A stretch of DNA of 64,000 nt from Puniceibacterium confluentis (GTDB lineage: Bacteria; Pseudomonadota; Alphaproteobacteria; Rhodobacterales; Rhodobacteraceae): assembly GCF_007923445.1 (NCBI RefSeq), contig NZ_VOJI01000004.1:222726-286725 (forward strand). Reading direction: 5' to 3'. A program made the position numbers and the translations under genes. The notes beneath the pieces were generated by a model, which had not been told where the DNA came from, did not search any database, and saw nothing but the letters and a program-made list of their open reading frames with translations. This document shows positions 46,542 through 56,824 of the stretch, piece after piece. Within the stretch, counting starts at the first letter, position 1. Each line of letters opens with the position of its first letter.

Positions 46542-48269
46542 ATGGCCCTGGCCGAAAGGATTACAACCAACGACGACCGGACCGGCAGCCGCCGGGACGC
46601 CGATGTTGTTCTGGGCGACGACTGGGTCGCCCCGGATGGCACCGTCGAGAAGGAGTTGCAGGACAGCCGCGCCCGACGCAGCCTGTTTTCACTCAACCGT
46701 TCGCCGCTGACCCGCAAGATCATCACGTTCAACCTCATTGCGCTGAACGTGCTTGTGGCCGGTATCCTCTATCTGAATTCGTCCCGCGACACGCTCGCCG
46801 TGCAGCGCGCCAACGCCATGCAAAGCGAGATCGAGCTGATCTCGGACGTGTTCGAGGCGCAGTTGCCCGCAGGTGCGCCTGTCAGCCTAGGCACCGGTGA
46901 CGGCATCGACGTCGCGGCCACGGTCGAGGGGCTGGAACTGCGCGCCGGGGTCGAGGTGCTGATTTTTGACGCGGCCAATTTCCTGGTCGGGGAAACCGTC
47001 GGAACACTGCCGCCGGCAATTGCCATAGAGGCGCCGGGCGACAAGTCACCCACGCTGATCTCGGATTTCCTGAACTCGGTCTGGCGCGGCATGTCGAGCC
47101 TGCTTGGTCTCGGCTCGGGCGAGCGGCCCGCCCCGCTCGAGGATCAGCTGCGCCGGATGATCGAATCCGGTAACCCGTCGGACACCCGGGTGCAGTCGGC
47201 ACTGGACGCCAATGGCAACACGGTGTTCCGGGCCCTGTCGCCGATCCGCCAGGGCGACAGGATCGTCGGGACTGTTGCCATGGTTGCCGCAGCGGTCGAG
47301 ATCGACGCCGCGGTGCGGACCGAGCGTGAGCGGGTGTTGCAGATGTTCGTCATCGCCACCCTGGTCTCCATCGGTCTGAGCCTTGTGCTGGCCTCGACCA
47401 TCGCCAATCCGATTTCCGACCTTGCCGACGCCGCCGAGATCGGGCGCGACCGCAACAAACGCAACACCTCTCCGGGGCGTATCCGTATTCCCGACCTCAC
47501 CGCGCGGCCCGACGAAATCGGCCGCCTTTCGGGGGCGCTGCGCGGCATGGTTTCGGCGCTGTATGACCGGATTGACGGCAACGAACAGTTCGCCGCCGAT
47601 GTCGCACATGAAATCAAGAACCCGCTGGCCAGCCTGCGTTCGGCCGTCGGATCGCTGCGGATGGTCAAGAAAGAAGAACACAGGGTCCGTCTGCTGGACG
47701 TGATCGAGCATGATGTGCGTCGCCTCGACCGGCTCGTCAGCGACATTTCCAACGCCTCGCGGCTCGACAGCGAGCTGGTCAAGGAAGAAGAGCAGCGCTT
47801 TAATCTTCTGGAAATGGTGCAGAACCTAGCCCAGTATCTGGGTGAGGACGCGGGCAAGAAGGGCATCGAGTTCATCATCGACCTGCCGCAGAACCCGATC
47901 GAGATCCACGGCCTCGAGGCGCGGCTGGCGCAGGTGTTCGTGAACCTCATCACCAACGCCGTGAGTTTCTGCGAAGACGGTGACGCAATCCGTGTCTGGG
48001 CGCGACGGCGCGAAAACCGCGTGTTGGTGGTGGTCGAAGATACCGGCCCCGGAATCCCGGACGAAGCCCTGACCAAGATCTTCAAACGGTTTTATTCTCA
48101 GCGCCCGGAGACCGACTTTGGCAACAACTCGGGCCTTGGTCTGGCGATCTCGAAACAGATCGTCGAGGCGCATGGCGGTGTGATCTGGGCCGAGAACATC
48201 CGCCCGACCGAGGCGGATATCACCTCGGAACCGCTGGGCGCGCGCTTTGTCGTGGGCCTGCCGATCTGA
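46542..48269 (+). CDS. chvG: Sensor histidine kinase ChvG
   Basis: A 575-residue membrane sensor. Helix 1 is KIITFNLIALNVLVAGILYL; a periplasmic domain of about 200 residues follows; helix 2 is MFVIATLVSIGLSLVLAS. A HAMP linker precedes the HisKA H-box VAHEIKNPLASLRSAVGSL, then the HATPase N-, G1- and G2-boxes (VNLITNAVSFC, VEDTGPGIPDEAL, NNSGLGLAISKQIVEAHGG). ATG 46542 is used; a GTG at 46536 overlapping the chvI stop is also possible. It phosphorylates ChvI. Confidence 0.93.
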   Translation: MALAERITTNDDRTGSRRDADVVLGDDWVAPDGTVEKELQDSRARRSLFSLNRSPLTRKIITFNLIALNVLVAGILYLNSSRDTLAVQRANAMQSEIELISDVFEAQLPAGAPVSLGTGDGIDVAATVEGLELRAGVEVLIFDAANFLVGETVGTLPPAIAIEAPGDKSPTLISDFLNSVWRGMSSLLGLGSGERPAPLEDQLRRMIESGNPSDTRVQSALDANGNTVFRALSPIRQGDRIVGTVAMVAAAVEIDAAVRTERERVLQMFVIATLVSIGLSLVLASTIANPISDLADAAEIGRDRNKRNTSPGRIRIPDLTARPDEIGRLSGALRGMVSALYDRIDGNEQFAADVAHEIKNPLASLRSAVGSLRMVKKEEHRVRLLDVIEHDVRRLDRLVSDISNASRLDSELVKEEEQRFNLLEMVQNLAQYLGEDAGKKGIEFIIDLPQNPIEIHGLEARLAQVFVNLITNAVSFCEDGDAIRVWARRRENRVLVVVEDTGPGIPDEALTKIFKRFYSQRPETDFGNNSGLGLAISKQIVEAHGGVIWAENIRPTEADITSEPLGARFVVGLPI

Positions 48270-48278
48270 GCATTTGAC

Positions 48279-48692
48279 ATGGTCACGCTGCACGCCACTG
48301 CCGTTTGCGTCGGATCCCGCGCGGCGCTGATCCGCGGCGCATCCGGCAGCGGCAAGTCCGCGCTGGCGCTCGAGATGATGTCGCGCGGCGCGCAACTGGT
48401 CGCCGATGACCGGGTGGTGCTGCAGGCGGAAAACGCCGGAATACGGCTGAGCGCGCCCGACGCCATTCGAGGTTTGATCGAGGCGCGCGGCGTCGGCATC
48501 CTGCGGGCCGAGCCGGCCACGACCGCCTGGCTGTTCTGCGTGATCGACCTGGACCATCCCGAGCCGGACCGTTTGCCGCAGGTGCGAAAAACCGAGCTCT
48601 TGGGGATCACTGTGCCCTTGCTTCACAATGTCGCAAAGGCCTACTTTGCAGCAGCTCTGGTACAATATCTACGGGGCGGCAGAAACGCCTGA
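48279..48692 (+). CDS. hprK: HPr kinase/phosphorylase (short alphaproteobacterial form)
   Basis: A 137-residue P-loop protein: LIRGASGSGKSALALEMM, then VADDRVVL, and the HprK signature IRGLIEARGVGILRAE. It lacks the N-terminal domain of Gram-positive HprK, as alphaproteobacterial homologues do. It would phosphorylate HPr on the regulatory serine. It starts 9 bases after chvG and leads a nitrogen/carbon regulatory PTS set. Confidence 0.9.
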   Translation: MVTLHATAVCVGSRAALIRGASGSGKSALALEMMSRGAQLVADDRVVLQAENAGIRLSAPDAIRGLIEARGVGILRAEPATTAWLFCVIDLDHPEPDRLPQVRKTELLGITVPLLHNVAKAYFAAALVQYLRGGRNA

Positions 48693-48704
48693 CGGAGCAC
48701 GGAG

Positions 48705-49628
48705 ATGACCTCGGATCCTGAACAACCCACTCAACGTGTGGTGCTGGTGACCGGCCCCTCGGGCGCGGGGCGTTCAACGGCCATCAATGCGCTGGAAGAT
48801 CTGGGATACGAGGCGATCGACAACATCCCGCTCAGTCTCATTCCCCGTCTGCTGGAGGGTCCGGCCCTGCCGCGACCGCTGGCGCTGGGGCTGGACGTGC
48901 GCAACCGCGATTTCACCCCGGACGGGCTGCTGGATCTGCAGACGCGGATGGGCAGCGAGCAGGGGCTCGAGATCCTGTATCTCGACTGCAACCCCGAGGT
49001 GCTGGTACGGCGCTATTCCGAGACCCGCCGCCGCCATCCACTGGCCCCCAACGGCGCGCCTGCCGAAGGGATCGCACTGGAAATCCGGTTGCTTGAGGTG
49101 GTGCGCGCGCGGGCGGACATCCTGATAGACACCACCGATCTCACGCCGCATGAACTGCGGGAACAGTTGCAGAGCTGGTTCGGGCGGGACACCGGGCAGG
49201 GCATGGCGGTGTCGGTGCATTCGTTTTCGTTCAAGCGAGGCCTGCCGCACGGGGTTGATGTGGTGTTTGATTGCCGGTTTCTGAACAACCCCTATTGGCA
49301 GCCGGAACTGAGGGGCCTCACCGGGCTGGATGCGGCTGTGGCCGATTACGTGGAACAGGATCCGCGCCACGCCGCGTTCCTGGAGCATGTGCTGAAACTG
49401 CTCACCTTTCAGCTGCCAGCCTGCCTGGACGAAGGCAAAGCGCATTTCGCCGTCGGGATCGGGTGTACCGGCGGGCAACACAGATCCGTGGCCATGACCG
49501 AAAAAGTGGCAGACGGCCTTGCGCGGACGGGCTGGCGGGTGTCAATTAGGCATCGGGAACTGGAGCGCCGCGGCATCGCGGGCGCATCGACACGGGTTTT
49601 GGACATGAGCGGAGCATCTCGGGCGTGA
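48705..49628 (+). CDS. rapZ: RapZ/YvcJ family nucleotide-binding protein
   Basis: A 307-residue P-loop protein. Walker A is [14 protein letters not shown]; the conserved central [32 protein letters not shown] and the C-terminal [19 protein letters not shown] define the family. In enterobacteria RapZ is an RNase E adaptor; in alphaproteobacteria its role is less clear, though its place between hprK and the EIIA gene suggests PTS- or cell-envelope-linked regulation. Its stop overlaps the EIIA start. Confidence 0.92.
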   Translation: MTSDPEQPTQRVVLVTGPSGAGRSTAINALEDLGYEAIDNIPLSLIPRLLEGPALPRPLALGLDVRNRDFTPDGLLDLQTRMGSEQGLEILYLDCNPEVLVRRYSETRRRHPLAPNGAPAEGIALEIRLLEVVRARADILIDTTDLTPHELREQLQSWFGRDTGQGMAVSVHSFSFKRGLPHGVDVVFDCRFLNNPYWQPELRGLTGLDAAVADYVEQDPRHAAFLEHVLKLLTFQLPACLDEGKAHFAVGIGCTGGQHRSVAMTEKVADGLARTGWRVSIRHRELERRGIAGASTRVLDMSGASRA

Positions 49629-50062
49629 TCGGTATCGTGATCGTAGCGCATGGTGGATTGGCCCGGGAATATCTCGCGGCGGTCGAACATGTTGTTGGCC
49701 AGCAGCCGGGCATCCGCGCCATTGCGATAGAGGCGAACCATGACCGGCAGATCAAGCAGAATGAAATCTGCGACGCTGCCGATGCGGTGGATCATGGACA
49801 GGGAGTGGTGGTGGTCACCGACATGTTCGGCGGATCGCCATCCAACCTCAGTCTGCTTGCCTGTCAGCCGGACAACCGCAGGATCCTGTACGGGATGAAC
49901 CTGCCGATGCTGATCAAACTGGCGAAAAGTCGCCAGATGAATGTTGCCGATGCCGTGCGCAGTGCACTTGAGGCCGGTCGAAAATATATTGACAGTCAGA
50001 ACATCAAACCACAGGCAAGCGCGCCGAATGGGCAGGGCGATACGCCCGGACCCGTGACATAG
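49625..50062 (+). CDS. PTS EIIA component (mannose family, regulatory)
   Basis: A 145-residue EIIA-Man-type protein. The phosphoryl-accepting histidine is in [22 protein letters not shown] at residue 9. [18 protein letters not shown] is the second active-site loop. There is no EIIB or EIIC gene nearby, so it likely acts in regulation rather than sugar import. Start is GTG at 49625, overlapping the rapZ stop by four bases. HPr is encoded 18 bases downstream. Confidence 0.9.
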   Translation: MIGIVIVAHGGLAREYLAAVEHVVGQQPGIRAIAIEANHDRQIKQNEICDAADAVDHGQGVVVVTDMFGGSPSNLSLLACQPDNRRILYGMNLPMLIKLAKSRQMNVADAVRSALEAGRKYIDSQNIKPQASAPNGQGDTPGPVT

Positions 50063-50080
50063 ATTGGACTTGCCGGAAAA

Positions 50081-50359
50081 ATGAGTGAAACGACACGCCG
50101 CGAACTGCGGATCCTGAACGAAAAAGGGCTGCACGCTCGCGCCTCTGCCAAGCTGGTCGAGGTGGTCGAAGGCTTTGACGCGACCGCCGAAGTGTCAAAG
50201 GACGGCATGAGCGCCTCTGGCGACAGCATCATGGGGTTGCTGATGCTGGCGGCATCGCGGGGCACCTCGATCGAAGTCGAGACCCGTGGCCCGGATGCGC
50301 AGGCACTGGCGGACGCGGTCGAGGCGCTTGTGGCCAACCGGTTTGGCGAGGAGTGCTGA
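50081..50359 (+). CDS. ptsH: HPr family phosphocarrier protein
   Basis: A 92-residue phosphocarrier. The phospho-histidine is in LNEKGLHARASAKLVEVVEGF and the regulatory serine in ASGDSIMGLLMLAASRG. It shuttles phosphate from enzyme I (not in this window) to the EIIA and is the target of HprK. GGAAAA lies just upstream of the ATG. It closes the chvI-ptsH operon. Confidence 0.95.
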   Translation: MSETTRRELRILNEKGLHARASAKLVEVVEGFDATAEVSKDGMSASGDSIMGLLMLAASRGTSIEVETRGPDAQALADAVEALVANRFGEEC

Positions 50360-50453
50360 TCCACTGCCGGATCTTGAGACCGACAGCGCCTGTCACGACC
50401 TTCGGCGTCGGGGCGGGACACCGGCGCCATCAGCAGCCCGCGGCCCGTCTCCA

Positions 50454-51290
50454 ATGGTGACGGCGCCTTATGACAAGCGCAAGCTCAGCTATGCCAACAC
50501 CTTTCCCAACCCGTGGAAAGCCGCGACCATCCGTACTTTGGAGTGGCTGACCGGCAAGGCGACGCTGCTGCGCATGGTGCGGCGGTTCGAGCGCCTGGGA
50601 CCGGCAGAGGGACAGGCGTTCTGGGCCCAGGCGCTGCGGATCATGGGGATAACGCTCGAAACCCCGGCGGAACAGATCCAAAGGATTCCGAAGTCCGGCC
50701 CGGTGATCCTGGTGGCGAACCATCCGCACGGGTTGGTGGACGGGATGGTGCTCGCTGAACTCGTCGGCAGGGTCCGCACCGATTACCGGATCCTGACCCG
50801 GTCGCTGCTCACCGGCGTGAAGGAAATCGAACACTTCATGATCCCCGTGCCCTTTCCGCACGAAGCGGATGCGCGCGAGCAGAGCCTTGGCATGCGCCGG
50901 GAGGCAATGCAGGTTCTGGCGGGTGGCGGGGTGATCGTGCTGTTTCCTTCCGGGGTGGTTGCCACGTCCAGCACCCTGTTCGGTCCGGCAATCGAGGCTG
51001 AATGGACACCGTTCACCGCCCGCATGATCCGGCGTTCCGGCGCCACGGTTGTGCCGGTGTATTTTGCCGGACAGAATTCGCGGGCTTACCAGATGGCGAA
51101 CCGGATCTCGCCGACATTGCGGCAGGGGTTGCTCATTCACGAGGTCGTCCATGCCTGCGGCCACCCGCAGGCCCCGATCGTCGGCATGCCTGTTCCGCCA
51201 GCGGAACTGGACCGGTGGGACGGACGCAATCGCGAGATGATGGCCTGGCTGCGCGAACAGACGCTGGCACTGGGCAGAGATCCGGCCTGA
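50454..51290 (+). CDS. Lysophospholipid acyltransferase-like protein
   Basis: A 278-residue predicted acyltransferase. NHPHGLVDGMVLAELVG gives the HPxGxxDG variant of the PlsC active site, as in hemolysin-type acyltransferases. VIVLFPSGVVATSS is the phosphate-binding block and ATVVPVYFAGQNS the next strand. It would acylate a lysolipid or a similar amphiphile at the inner membrane; substrate is unknown. The ATG at 50454 is the first plausible start after the ptsH stop; the longer frame overlaps ptsH. No strong ribosome site. Confidence 0.78.
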   Translation: MVTAPYDKRKLSYANTFPNPWKAATIRTLEWLTGKATLLRMVRRFERLGPAEGQAFWAQALRIMGITLETPAEQIQRIPKSGPVILVANHPHGLVDGMVLAELVGRVRTDYRILTRSLLTGVKEIEHFMIPVPFPHEADAREQSLGMRREAMQVLAGGGVIVLFPSGVVATSSTLFGPAIEAEWTPFTARMIRRSGATVVPVYFAGQNSRAYQMANRISPTLRQGLLIHEVVHACGHPQAPIVGMPVPPAELDRWDGRNREMMAWLREQTLALGRDPA

Positions 51291-51460
51291 AACGCGGTGC
51301 CGCGATCGGGGGGCTCTGCCCCCGCCGCCCTGACGGGCGTCTCCTCCGGGATTTTACTGCCCCAGAGAAGCGAGGGGTCCCGGACTGCCACGCCTTGCCG
51401 ACATCGCGCCGGGTGGGAACGCTTTTTGTTCAGCCGAGGCCATGGTGGAAGAACCGGGTG

Positions 51461-52336
51461 TCAGCGCGTCGGTACGGGCGTTTCACCGCGATAGTCATAG
51501 AACCCGCGATTGGTCTTGCGGCCCAGCCAGCCGGCTTCCACGTATTTCGACAGCAGCGGGCAGGGGCGGTATTTTGTATCCCCAAGACCATCATGCAGCA
51601 CGTTCATGATCGCGAGGCAGGTGTCCAGCCCGATGAAATCCGCCAGTTCCAGCGGGCCCATCGGATGGTTGGCGCCGAGCTTCATGGCCTCGTCGATCGA
51701 GCTGACCTTTCCGACACCTTCGTAAAGCGTATAGACCGCTTCGTTGATCATCGGCATCAGGATGCGGTTGACGATAAAGGCCGGAAAGTCCTCGGCGCTG
51801 GCGGCGGTCTTGCCCAGCTTGTCGACCACGGCAAGGCAGGCGTCGTAGGTTTCGCTGTCGGTGGCAATGCCGCGGATCAACTCGACCAGCTGCATCACCG
51901 GCACGGGGTTCATGAAGTGAAATCCCATGAACTTCTCGGGCCGGTCGGTGCGCGATGCAAGCCGTGTGATCGAGATCGATGAGGTGTTCGAGGTCAGGAT
52001 GGTCTCTGGTTTGAGGTGCGGCAGCAGCGCGTCAAAGATCTTCTGCTTCACGTCCTCGCGTTCGGTCGCAGCTTCGATCACGAGGTCGGTCTGTCCAAGA
52101 ACGCTGAGGTCAAGCGTGGTGCTGATGCGCGACATCGCCGCATCCTTGTCGGCCTGGCTGATCTTGTCCCGGCTCACCTGGCGGTCGAGGTTGCGGCCGA
52201 TGAGTTCGACCGCCTTGTCCAGCGCGCCGCCGTCGACATCGTTGAGAACGACGTCGTAGCCCGAGAGCGCCATCACATGGGCGATACCGTTGCCCATCTG
52301 TCCTGCGCCCACGACGCCGACTGATTTGATCTCCAT
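51461..52336 (-). CDS. 3-hydroxybutyryl-CoA dehydrogenase
   Basis: A 291-residue NAD(P)-dependent dehydrogenase interconverting acetoacetyl-CoA and 3-hydroxybutyryl-CoA. [21 protein letters not shown] is the Rossmann motif. [23 protein letters not shown] and the catalytic histidine motif [17 protein letters not shown] follow, then [16 protein letters not shown]. Length fits HbdA. It feeds crotonyl-CoA formation and hence the EMC pathway, or works in butyrate metabolism. It may be linked functionally with etfBA nearby, though a plus-strand gene lies between. Confidence 0.93.
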   Translation of the reverse strand: MEIKSVGVVGAGQMGNGIAHVMALSGYDVVLNDVDGGALDKAVELIGRNLDRQVSRDKISQADKDAAMSRISTTLDLSVLGQTDLVIEAATEREDVKQKIFDALLPHLKPETILTSNTSSISITRLASRTDRPEKFMGFHFMNPVPVMQLVELIRGIATDSETYDACLAVVDKLGKTAASAEDFPAFIVNRILMPMINEAVYTLYEGVGKVSSIDEAMKLGANHPMGPLELADFIGLDTCLAIMNVLHDGLGDTKYRPCPLLSKYVEAGWLGRKTNRGFYDYRGETPVPTR

Positions 52337-52492
52337 GCCCTGCTACCCCGCTTGTGCTGCGCCGCAACAATGGCGCGAGCGACGGGCGGCTGCAAGGCGG
52401 ACCGGTCCGATCGCATCAATTTTTAGCTTTAGCTTTTTCGTAAGGCAAAGACCGCAGGCTGGGTCCGGGTGAGAAAATCTGAGGTGGGTGAA

Positions 52493-53335
52493 ATGTCCTT
52501 TGCAATGCAAGGCCAGGGCGGTCTTGAGTACTATCCATGCCGCTATGGCAAATCGCGTGTCCTGTTTCGCGGGCCACGGCGCAGGCTTCGCGGCGAATAT
52601 CTGGCCTTTCTGGGTGGGACCGAAACCTACGGCCGGTTCATCAGCACGCCGTATACGGCGCTGGTCGAACGGCTGGTGAACCGTTCCTGTGTCAATTTCG
52701 GGTCGATCAACGCCGGGATAGATCTGTATCTTCAGGATCCCGCGGTTCTCGAGGCGGTCGCCGCGGCGCGGTTGAACGTGATCCAGGTCATGGGCGCGCA
52801 AAACATGTCAAATCGGTTCTATTCCGTGCATCCGCGACGCAACGACCGGTTTCTGCGTGCGTCGCCGCTGCTGCACGCGCTGTATCCCGACGCTGACTTT
52901 ACCGAGTTTCACTTCAACCGGCACTTGCTGCGCCATCTGCGGGACCTGTCCGAGGAACGGTTCGAGATGGTGGCGCTGGAACTGCGGGCGGCCTGGCTGT
53001 CCCGGATGAAATATCTGCTCGGCGTGCTGCGCGGGCAGTCGGTCTTGCTGTGGTTCGCGCAGTCACCACCCGGCGGGCCGTCGAGTGCACTGGAAGGGGA
53101 TCCACTGTTTGTCGACAGCGCCATGATCGAAGCCCTGCGTCCGCGGTTGACGGATATCGTGATCGCGCCGCCGTCGCGCGCCGCCCTCGACAGGGGATCG
53201 CAAGGCATGGTGTTCAGTGATTTTGACGCCTGCGCGGCCGCCGAACTGATGGGACCCGAAGCGCATGAAGAGGTCGCGGCGGTGCTGGGGGCCGCGCTTG
53301 CGCCGCTGTTGAGACCTGATCGGCCACCCGGGTGA
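52493..53335 (+). CDS. DUF6473 family protein
   Basis: A 280-residue soluble protein. The N-terminal GGLEYYPCRYGKSRVLFRGPRRRLRGEYLAFLGGTETYGRFI is the DUF6473 pattern as I remember it from Rhodobacterales, with VNFGSINAGIDLYL and QVMGAQNMSNRFYSVHPRRNDRF. This may be a sulfotransferase- or polysaccharide-linked fold, but function is unknown. ATG at 52493 has GAGG about 10 bases upstream; the frame opens eight codons earlier. Confidence 0.7.
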   Translation: MSFAMQGQGGLEYYPCRYGKSRVLFRGPRRRLRGEYLAFLGGTETYGRFISTPYTALVERLVNRSCVNFGSINAGIDLYLQDPAVLEAVAAARLNVIQVMGAQNMSNRFYSVHPRRNDRFLRASPLLHALYPDADFTEFHFNRHLLRHLRDLSEERFEMVALELRAAWLSRMKYLLGVLRGQSVLLWFAQSPPGGPSSALEGDPLFVDSAMIEALRPRLTDIVIAPPSRAALDRGSQGMVFSDFDACAAAELMGPEAHEEVAAVLGAALAPLLRPDRPPG

Positions 53336-53783
53336 CGGTGTGCTGCGGCACAGAGGGGTCACGGCATGTCGCAGGCCCGGCCAATTGCGCATCCAGAACT
53401 GCTTGCCGCGCGTGCAGGCTGCCATTCCCGGCGTTTTGGCGGCGCTGCCACGCGCGCGGCGTTTCGGAAGTCTCCGAAAGTGCGTTATTTTCGTTCGCCG
53501 AGCTTTGTGAACTCTATCCGCCGTCAAGACACAGGGTAGGGGGGCCATGCGGCAGCGCAGATGCGAACAGCTTGGCCGCGACACCGGCGCCGCGACGAAA
53601 GCCTGATCGCACGTTCTCAACGCCCGTCGACCGAGTGATGTGCGTTGTGCGGGGGGCAATGCCGGCGGTCCAGCCGACTGTCGGGGTCTGAAGCGACCGG
53701 ATCCAGCGATGATGCGGACCCGCCCCGTGACGAGGCGGGTCCAGACACGTGTTCCAGCAGCCGCAAGTGGCCGCTGGATGCTT
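53336..53783. other. 448-bp intergenic region between DUF6473 gene and etfA
   Basis: No convincing gene is seen. Open frames on both strands (for example 53332-53691 plus and 53063-53659 minus) have arginine/cysteine-rich, low-complexity translations and no ribosome site. The only clear structure is the hairpin at 53716-53742 near the etfA end. Confidence 0.6.
53716..53742 (-). terminator. Terminator after etfA
   Basis: A perfect 9-bp stem, GGACCCGCC (53716-53724) pairing with GGCGGGTCC (53734-53742), has a 9-nt loop and lies 42 bases past the etfA stop. It has no T tail. Confidence 0.55.
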
Positions 53784-54710
53784 TTACAGCTTTTCGGTCA
53801 GTTCGGGCAGGGCGGTGAACAGGTCGGCGACCAGGCCGTAGTCGGCGACCTGGAAGATCGGCGCCTCTTCGTCCTTGTTGATCGCGACGATGACCTTGGA
53901 ATCCTTCATCCCCGCGAGGTGCTGGATCGCGCCCGAGATGCCGATGGCGATGTAGAGATCCGGCGCCACCACCTTGCCGGTCTGGCCGACCTGCCAGTCG
54001 TTCGGGGCAAAGCCCGAATCGACCGCCGCGCGTGAGGCGCCGACAGCGGCGCCCAGCTTGTCGGCCAGCTTCTCGATCAGGGCAAAGTTCTCTTCCGAAC
54101 CGACACCGCGGCCACCCGAGACGACGATCCCGGCCGAGGTCAGCTCGGGACGGTCCGAGGCCGCCACCTTGTCTTCGACCCATTCCGACAGCGCCGGGTT
54201 GTCGCCGGCCGCGATCTCTTCGATCGCCGCCGCGCCGCCGGTGCCCGCCACGTCGAAGGTCGAGGTGCGGATGGTCATCACCTTGACGGAATCCGAGGAT
54301 TTCACCGTCTGGATCGCGTTGCCCGCGTAGATCGGACGTTCGAATGTGTCGGCATCGACGACGCCGGTCACATCGGTCAGCACCATCACGTCGAGCAGGG
54401 CGGCGACGCGCGGCAGGATGTTCTTGGCATCGGTGGTGGCAGGCGCGAGGATGTGGCCGTAGTCCCCGGCCAGCGACGCGATCAGCGCCGCCACGGGTTC
54501 CGCCAGCCGGTGGCCGTAAAGCGCATCCTCGGCGACCAGCACGCGTGTGACGCCGTCAATCGTCGCGGCCTCCCTGGCCGCGCCCGCGGCAGAGGCCCCG
54601 GCGCAGAGCACCGTCACCTCGCCAAGCGCCTTCGCGGCGGTGACGGTCTTCGCGGTGGCGTCCATCGCCAGCGCGCCATCGGTGATTTCGGCAATCAGAA
54701 GTACAGCCAT
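53784..54710 (-). CDS. etfA: Electron transfer flavoprotein alpha subunit
   Basis: A 308-residue subunit carrying FAD. The N-terminal half is ADP-binding-like. The C-terminal FAD domain shows [64 protein letters not shown] in segments, and [20 protein letters not shown]. With EtfB it carries electrons from acyl-CoA and N-methyl dehydrogenases to ETF-quinone oxidoreductase. Its start overlaps the etfB stop by one base. Confidence 0.96.
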   Translation of the reverse strand: MAVLLIAEITDGALAMDATAKTVTAAKALGEVTVLCAGASAAGAAREAATIDGVTRVLVAEDALYGHRLAEPVAALIASLAGDYGHILAPATTDAKNILPRVAALLDVMVLTDVTGVVDADTFERPIYAGNAIQTVKSSDSVKVMTIRTSTFDVAGTGGAAAIEEIAAGDNPALSEWVEDKVAASDRPELTSAGIVVSGGRGVGSEENFALIEKLADKLGAAVGASRAAVDSGFAPNDWQVGQTGKVVAPDLYIAIGISGAIQHLAGMKDSKVIVAINKDEEAPIFQVADYGLVADLFTALPELTEKL

Positions 54711-55468
54711 CAGACAGCCCCCGCTTCCTTGAGTTTCGCAACAAGCTCGTCGACCGAGCCCACCTTGATGCCCGCCGCGCGTTCCGCCGGCTCGCCGGTC
54801 CTGACCACGGTCAGGCGCGGGGTGACATCGACGCCGTAATCGGCGGCGGTCTTTTCATCCAGCGGCTTCTTCTTGGCCTTCATGATGTTGGGCAGCGAGG
54901 CATAGCGCGGCTCGTTCAGGCGCAGGTCGGTGGAAATGATCGTCGGCATCTTGACCCTGAGGGTCTGCAGGCCGCCATCGACTTCGCGGGTGACCACCGC
55001 CGAATCGCCGTCGATCTCGATGTTGTTGGCATACATCGCCTGGGACCAGCCCAGCAGGGCCGACAACATCTGCCCGGTGGCGTTCATGTCGTTGTCGATC
55101 GCCTGCTTGCCGCAGAGCACGAGGCCCGGCGCCTCTTCCCTGACGATGGCGGCAAGGATCTTGGCCACGGCCAGCGGCTCGATGTCCTGGTGCACGTCAT
55201 CGGCGGCAATCACCAGGATCGCCCGGTCGGCGCCCATGGCGAGCGCCGTGCGCAGGGTTTCCTGGGACTGTTTCACACCGATCGAAACCACGATGACCTC
55301 GTCGGCCTTGCCGGCCTCCTTCAGGCGGATCGCCTCTTCGACGGCAATCTCGTCGAACGGGTTCATCGACATCTTCACATTGGCCAGATCGACACCGCTG
55401 CCGTCCGCTTTCACACGAACCTTCACGTTGTAGTCAATCACGCGTTTGACAGGTACCAGAACCTTCAT
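54710..55468 (-). CDS. etfB: Electron transfer flavoprotein beta subunit
   Basis: A 252-residue subunit binding [51 protein letters not shown] and [25 protein letters not shown] are classic EtfB motifs. The frame opens at 55552, but MKVLVPVKR at 55468 is the family start. Several likely electron donors are in the window (Mcd, the ACAD11-type dehydrogenase, the dimethylglycine-dehydrogenase-like protein). Confidence 0.96.
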   Translation of the reverse strand: MKVLVPVKRVIDYNVKVRVKADGSGVDLANVKMSMNPFDEIAVEEAIRLKEAGKADEVIVVSIGVKQSQETLRTALAMGADRAILVIAADDVHQDIEPLAVAKILAAIVREEAPGLVLCGKQAIDNDMNATGQMLSALLGWSQAMYANNIEIDGDSAVVTREVDGGLQTLRVKMPTIISTDLRLNEPRYASLPNIMKAKKKPLDEKTAADYGVDVTPRLTVVRTGEPAERAAGIKVGSVDELVAKLKEAGAV

Positions 55469-55693
55469 CTGCGCAGGTCTCCCTTCGATTTGGGCGCACC
55501 GGGGGGTGCGACAGGTGTGCCGCATCCCCGTTCCGGGGGACACGAGTGACAAGCATCTGTGGCGTGATACCGTCTGACGCCCGGTTGAAACAGGGCAAAA
55601 TCGTCACGTTAGCGCCAACCTACGCCGCGTTTCCGTTCGGGATGCATTTTCCCGTTATTAATCTGCAATTCCTCGGCCAGTTCCACGCGGCCC

Positions 55694-56824
55694 TCAGTCG
55701 CAGATGCGGCGCAGATCCTGCCATTCCGAAGGCGAAAGCGCGGGATACGGCGCCCGTGCGGGCCGGGTCGCGGCACGCGCCGCGGCGATCCGGTCGCCCA
55801 GAGCCGGATGGCTCAGAAAATGGGCAATGAACTCCGGCGCCTCGGCGCCTTCGGCCTGAAACCGTTCGAACATTGTCGCCAGTGCCTCGGGGGGCAGACC
55901 GGCGCGGCGCAGCAGATCAAGGGCAAAGATGTCGGCACGGGCCTCGGCCTCCTGGCTGTATTGCGCCGCGATCAGGCGTTCGGTCAGGAACAGCACCACC
56001 GTCCCGCCTGCGAAATCGCCGAGCAGCAAGCCCAGCACACCGATGCTTCCGGCGGAGCGCAGGGCATGGCGGGTCGGGTCGCGGCTGACCACGTGGCCGA
56101 TTTCGTGGGCAAGAACCGCGGCGACCTCGTCCGGGCCCTGTGCCGCTTCGATCAAGCCGCGAAAGAACACCACATGGCCGCCGGGCAGGGCAAAGGCGTT
56201 CAGCATCGGGTGATCCAGCACATAAACCGACAACGGCTGCGGAAGTTCGGCCGGATCGACCAGCCGGTCCCGCATCCCTGCCAGAGCCTGCAGGCCCGCT
56301 GCGCGATCACAGACCGGCACCGGATCAAGCCCGCTCTGATCCAGCGCGCTGCGGATCTGTCCAAGCGTCGCCTCGCCGAGGGCGTGCTCGCCTTCGGGTG
56401 GAATGTAGCGGGCCAGTTGGTCAGCCATGACCGGCACCAGACCAAAGATGATCAGCGCCACCGATGCGGCGGCAGCCAGCGCCCAGGCCAGCAACGGGCC
56501 GCGCCGGGTCAGCGGCGCACGGGCGCGCAGATGCGGCAGGCGGGGGGCCAGGTCACGGTCGTTCAGGATCAGGCGTTGCAGCGGATCGTTGCGCAGGCGC
56601 AGCACAAACAGGTCTTTCCCGGCCTGATCCGGCACCTCGCGGATCTGCGCCAGCGGCCAGCGAAGCGCGCCACTGGCCAGGTCGAGCACCAGCGCCCCCG
56701 CGGCTTCGTCCATATGGACCCGGATCGGTTCGGGAACCGGCCGGACACCGTCGAGATACAGCGCCTGGGCCTCGAACAGGGCGGGGGTTGCGCCGACGCG
56801 GATCACGGTGGGCGGATGGCTCAT
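55694..56824 (-). CDS. M48 family zinc metallopeptidase
   Basis: A 376-residue membrane-anchored peptidase. The N-terminal 120 residues are a cytoplasmic, beta-rich domain (TVIRVGATPALFEAQALYLDG), then one helix (LLAWALAAAASVALIIFGLVPV). The periplasmic catalytic part has HEIGHVVSRD (HEXXH) and the downstream glutamate in AEARADIFALDLL. Its start overlaps the stop of the YjgN-like gene by four bases. The pair is likely a functional unit in envelope quality control. Confidence 0.85.
   Translation of the reverse strand: MSHPPTVIRVGATPALFEAQALYLDGVRPVPEPIRVHMDEAAGALVLDLASGALRWPLAQIREVPDQAGKDLFVLRLRNDPLQRLILNDRDLAPRLPHLRARAPLTRRGPLLAWALAAAASVALIIFGLVPVMADQLARYIPPEGEHALGEATLGQIRSALDQSGLDPVPVCDRAAGLQALAGMRDRLVDPAELPQPLSVYVLDHPMLNAFALPGGHVVFFRGLIEAAQGPDEVAAVLAHEIGHVVSRDPTRHALRSAGSIGVLGLLLGDFAGGTVVLFLTERLIAAQYSQEAEARADIFALDLLRRAGLPPEALATMFERFQAEGAEAPEFIAHFLSHPALGDRIAAARAATRPARAPYPALSPSEWQDLRRICD

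Noticed and set aside
53063-53659. Minus-strand open frame across the DUF6473 3' end and the intergenic gap
   Set aside because: Overlaps a better-supported gene; translation is arginine- and alanine-rich without motifs.
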